This document shows, in pieces, positions 15,236 to 20,545 of a DNA stretch of 20,545 bases. Both the position numbers and the translations under genes were made by a program. Under the pieces are notes generated by a model, which worked only from the letters and a program-made list of their open reading frames with translations, was not told where the DNA came from and ran no database searches. The DNA is taken from contig JBDREM010000270.1 of the NCBI GenBank assembly GCA_043819695.1, forward strand, positions 1 to 20,545, given 5' to 3'. Each line of letters starts with the position of its first letter. Position 1 is the first letter of the stretch. Source of the DNA: CAYLQD01 sp043819695 (lineage in GTDB: Bacteria > Planctomycetota > PUPC01).

Positions 15236-15435
15236 CCTTGACCAAACACATCTTCGTCACCGGCGGAGTGGTCAGTTCCCTGGGCGAGCGCATGAGTGGC
15301 CCCGCACGTCACCGAGGAGACGAACGCGACCGCGCGGCCCGTTGCCGAGCGGACACGCGCCGGAACCGAGTGTCGTATCTGGGGCTTTCCCTGTGCGTGC
15401 AGTGCGCGGCGATGGAGAACAAGCGGGAGGCTTGA
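15232..15435 (+). pseudogene. pyrG: pyrG (CTP synthase) relic, internally deleted and inactivated
   Basis: This 67-codon frame is a degenerate remnant of CTP synthase. Its first 19 residues, with IFVTGGVVSSLGE, are the PyrG N-terminus, but the P-loop continuation GKG is missing. About 45 codons later YLGLSLCVQCAAME corresponds to the PyrG glutaminase motif YLGICLGMQCAVIE. The catalytic Cys is replaced by Ser and the following Gly-Met by Cys-Val. Roughly 330 residues of synthase domain and the end of the glutaminase domain are absent. It overlaps the carA stop by 4 nt (ATGA) and ends 7 nt before carB, with a GGGAGG near its end that may serve carB. It cannot be a working CTP synthase; it may persist as a translational bridge. 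Assembly error is possible. Confidence 0.72.
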
Positions 15436-15442
15436 GAACCCG

Positions 15443-18687
<3,245 letters not shown>

Positions 18688-18691
<4 letters not shown>

Positions 18692-20292
18692 GCGAGGACC
18701 TGCGGCACGAATGCGGGCTCGCGGCACTGTGCTGGCTGGACCGACCGGCTGCCAAGTCGGGCCCGGCAGAGCGGCTCGTCAGCAGCGGCGACGTCGTATC
18801 GCTAATGCCCGGCATGCTGCTCGACCTCCAGAACCGCGGGCAACTGGCCGCCGGCCTGAGCAGCTTTCGCCCGGGCCGCGAGCAACTGCTTACCACTTGC
18901 AAGGGCCTGGGTACAGTCGCCGAGGCCTTCGGCATGTCCAACGGCCGGCGCTGTCGCGAATTGTTGGCCGAATGCGCCGGCCCGGCCGCCATTGGCCACA
19001 CCCGCTACGCCACCTGCGGCGCCGACGACATCCGCCACGCCCAGCCCTTCGAGCGCCGCCACGGCCGCCTGTGGAAATGGTTCTGCTTCGCCTTCAACGG
19101 CAACCTGGCTAACTTCACCGAGTTGCGTGACCGCCTCCTGGCCCGCCAGCACTACCACTTCAGCCTCAATACCGACACCGAAATGATCCTGCACGCCCTC
19201 TCTTACCAGCTTCGCAGACAAAAGCTCCCAGACCTGCGCCGAGTCATGAGCTCTCTCGCGCGGGCGTTCGATGGAGCCTGCAACCTCGCCTTTCTGGACG
19301 CGATGGGGCGGCTCTTCGTCGCCCGCGACCCGCTGGGCTTTCGTCCGCTAAGCTGGGCGGTCAGCGGCAGGCTCTTCGCTGCCGCCAGCGAGTCGGTAGC
19401 ATTGGCGAACATGGGCTTCACCGACATCCGCGACGTCGCCCCGGGCGAGATGGCCATAGTCGAAAACGGGCGGCTGCGCTTCGAACGATTCGCCAAACGC
19501 AGGCGACACGCCCACTGCTTCTTCGAGTGGGTATACTTCTCGAACGTCGCCAGCATCATCGCCGGCTCCAGCGTGTACGCCGCCCGCTCACAGGCAGGCC
19601 GCCGACTCGCGGAGAGGGAAGACCAGAAGCTCGACGACTCCTGCATCGTTGTGCCTGTTCCCGACACCGCCAAGGCCGCCGCCGACGCCTTTGCCTACCG
19701 CCTGGGAATCCCACCCGTCGAAGGCCTCATCCGCAACCGCTACGTCGGGAGAACCTTCATCGAGTCCCTTTCTGCTCGCGGGTCAAAGGCCAGGAGCAAG
19801 TACACCCCACTGCCTGCGGTGATATCGGGCAAGCGTGTGTTCCTCGTGGAGGACTCCATAGTCCGTGCCACCACCCTGGCCCAGGTCGCCGGCATGCTTC
19901 GCCAGCGCGGTGGAGCCCGACAGGTTCACGTGCGAGTAGCTTGTCCCCCGATCATCGCCCCCTGCTTCTACGGCATCGACATGTCCAGCCTGAGCGAACT
20001 GTTTGCGGCAAAATACATTCCGCCTGCCCGCGCCGCCGCGCCTTCAGAAGCAACAATGGCCGCAATGGCAAAGGCACTGGGCGTGGACAGCTTGCGGTAC
20101 CTGGCTGCGTCGGACCTGGGTTCCTGTCTGGGCGTCCAGGATACCAGCCTTTGCACCGGGTGCGTCACGGGCGATTATCCCACCACCTGGGGGAGAAAAT
20201 TGACGAGACGGGCCAGGCGTGACTTTCAGAAAGGCATCCGCCGCCGCGCTTATGAGGGAGATCCCCCTTCCTGCCCGTGTTCCAGCATTTAG
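18688..20292 (+). CDS. purF: Amidophosphoribosyltransferase (PurF-like), Fe-S type
   Basis: It catalyses the first step of purine synthesis, PRPP plus glutamine to phosphoribosylamine. The protein is 534 residues, longer than the usual 470-500. GTG 18688 has GGAGG 7 nt upstream and gives a short propeptide before the nucleophile Cys9 (RHECGLAAL), as in Bacillus-type PurF. Glutaminase motifs LQNRGQLAAG, GHTRYATCG and FNGNL are present. The PRPP loop reads VFLVEDSIVRATT (384-396), with E for D and A for G relative to the common VDDSIVRGTT. Cysteines C277, C426, C489 and C492 match the 4Fe-4S ligands of the B. subtilis enzyme. The arginine-rich C-terminal tail beyond about residue 505 is not typical. 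It is likely PurF, but a specialised paralogue is possible. Confidence 0.88.
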
Positions 20293-20411
20293 CCCGAATA
20301 TTTCACCAATAAATCGAAAACAGTTGTAGGGTGAAGGCCCAGCTGCGGGTAGTAGTAGGTAGTTATTGAGCCGCATGTAATTAAAGGAACGAGCCAATTG
20401 TGTCGATCTGC
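20293..20411. other. AT-richer spacer between purF and the transposase, probable IS end
   Basis: This 119-bp stretch has no gene. It is visibly richer in A/T than the coding DNA. It contains a spaced inverted repeat, TTCACC (20302-20307) and GGTGAA (20330-20335), and a run of GTAG repeats (about 20346-20360). No intrinsic terminator with a T-run is seen after purF. The terminal inverted repeat of the adjacent insertion sequence should lie here, but I cannot place its boundary without the other end. Confidence 0.4.
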
Positions 20412-20543
20412 TTATGCACTTGGCTCTTGTGATTCCACGATGTTCCGGTAGGTGGAAGAGTGTCGCAGGACCAGTTGCTCGACCAGCCGATGGAAGATCT
20501 TGCCGATATGCTGTGATCGCCGCCGGTTGAACCGGAAGGCAAA
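20412..20543 (-). mobile_element. IS1595/ISXO2-like transposase, C-terminal fragment (partial at window edge)
   Basis: Reading the minus strand from 20543 gives 43 codons ending in TAA at 20414-20412. The segment FAFRFNRRRS is the hallmark C-terminal motif of ISXO2-like (IS1595 superfamily) transposases, usually FxFRFNRR. It is followed by IGKIFHRLVEQLV and a short tail. The rest of the gene lies beyond the window, so it is partial here, not necessarily broken. It converges on purF, placing a mobile element at the end of the carA-purF block. The identification rests on one strong motif. Confidence 0.75.
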
Positions 20544-20545
20544 CT

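Noticed and set aside
20302..20335. TTCACC/GGTGAA pair as the purF terminator
   Set aside because: The stem is only 6 bp with a 22-base loop and no T-run follows, so it does not qualify as an intrinsic terminator.

Overview
This is a gene-dense stretch of a GC-rich bacterial chromosome. Nearly all coding capacity is on the + strand, in two tightly packed, probably operonic blocks. I cannot name the organism from sequence alone. The high GC, the short alpha-type glutamine synthetase, a PII protein without the classical uridylylation tyrosine, and a fused KaiC-like/PEP-synthase-like protein fit an environmental lineage such as Planctomycetota or relatives. That is a low-confidence inference. 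No rRNA, tRNA or CRISPR array was seen.

Layout. Positions 29-256 encode the N-terminal part of an IS21-family helper ATPase (IstB), whose homology then ends abruptly. Positions 257-530 form a regulatory region with a near-consensus sigma-54 promoter (456-471) and two upstream dyads, one resembling an NtrC enhancer. The first block follows: amtB (ammonium channel), glnK (PII), glnA (glutamine synthetase), nadE (glutamine-dependent NAD synthetase), gltB and gltD (glutamate synthase), and an 871-residue KaiC-like/PEP-pyruvate-binding fusion of unknown function. The second block (14114-20292) is carA, a degenerate pyrG remnant, carB and a purF-like amidophosphoribosyltransferase. It ends at an AT-richer spacer, followed at 20412-20543 (- strand) by the 3' end of an IS1595/ISXO2-like transposase that runs off the window.

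How the genes work together. The first three genes import ammonium, sense nitrogen status and make glutamine. Every other recognised metabolic gene spends glutamine: GltBD makes glutamate, NadE makes NAD, CarAB makes carbamoyl phosphate for pyrimidines and arginine, the dead pyrG relic once belonged to CTP synthesis, and PurF commits glutamine nitrogen to purines. The window is thus a physically clustered glutamine supply-and-demand module bounded by two transposon remnants. Post-translational control appears stripped down. PII lacks Tyr51 and GlnA lacks the adenylylation tyrosine, yet GlnA keeps the arginine (Arg62) used for glutamine feedback in Bacillus-type enzymes.

The most interesting items are the KaiC-like/PEP-synthase-like fusion placed directly after gltD, the in-frame pyrG relic bridging carA and carB, and the sigma-54/enhancer architecture before amtB.
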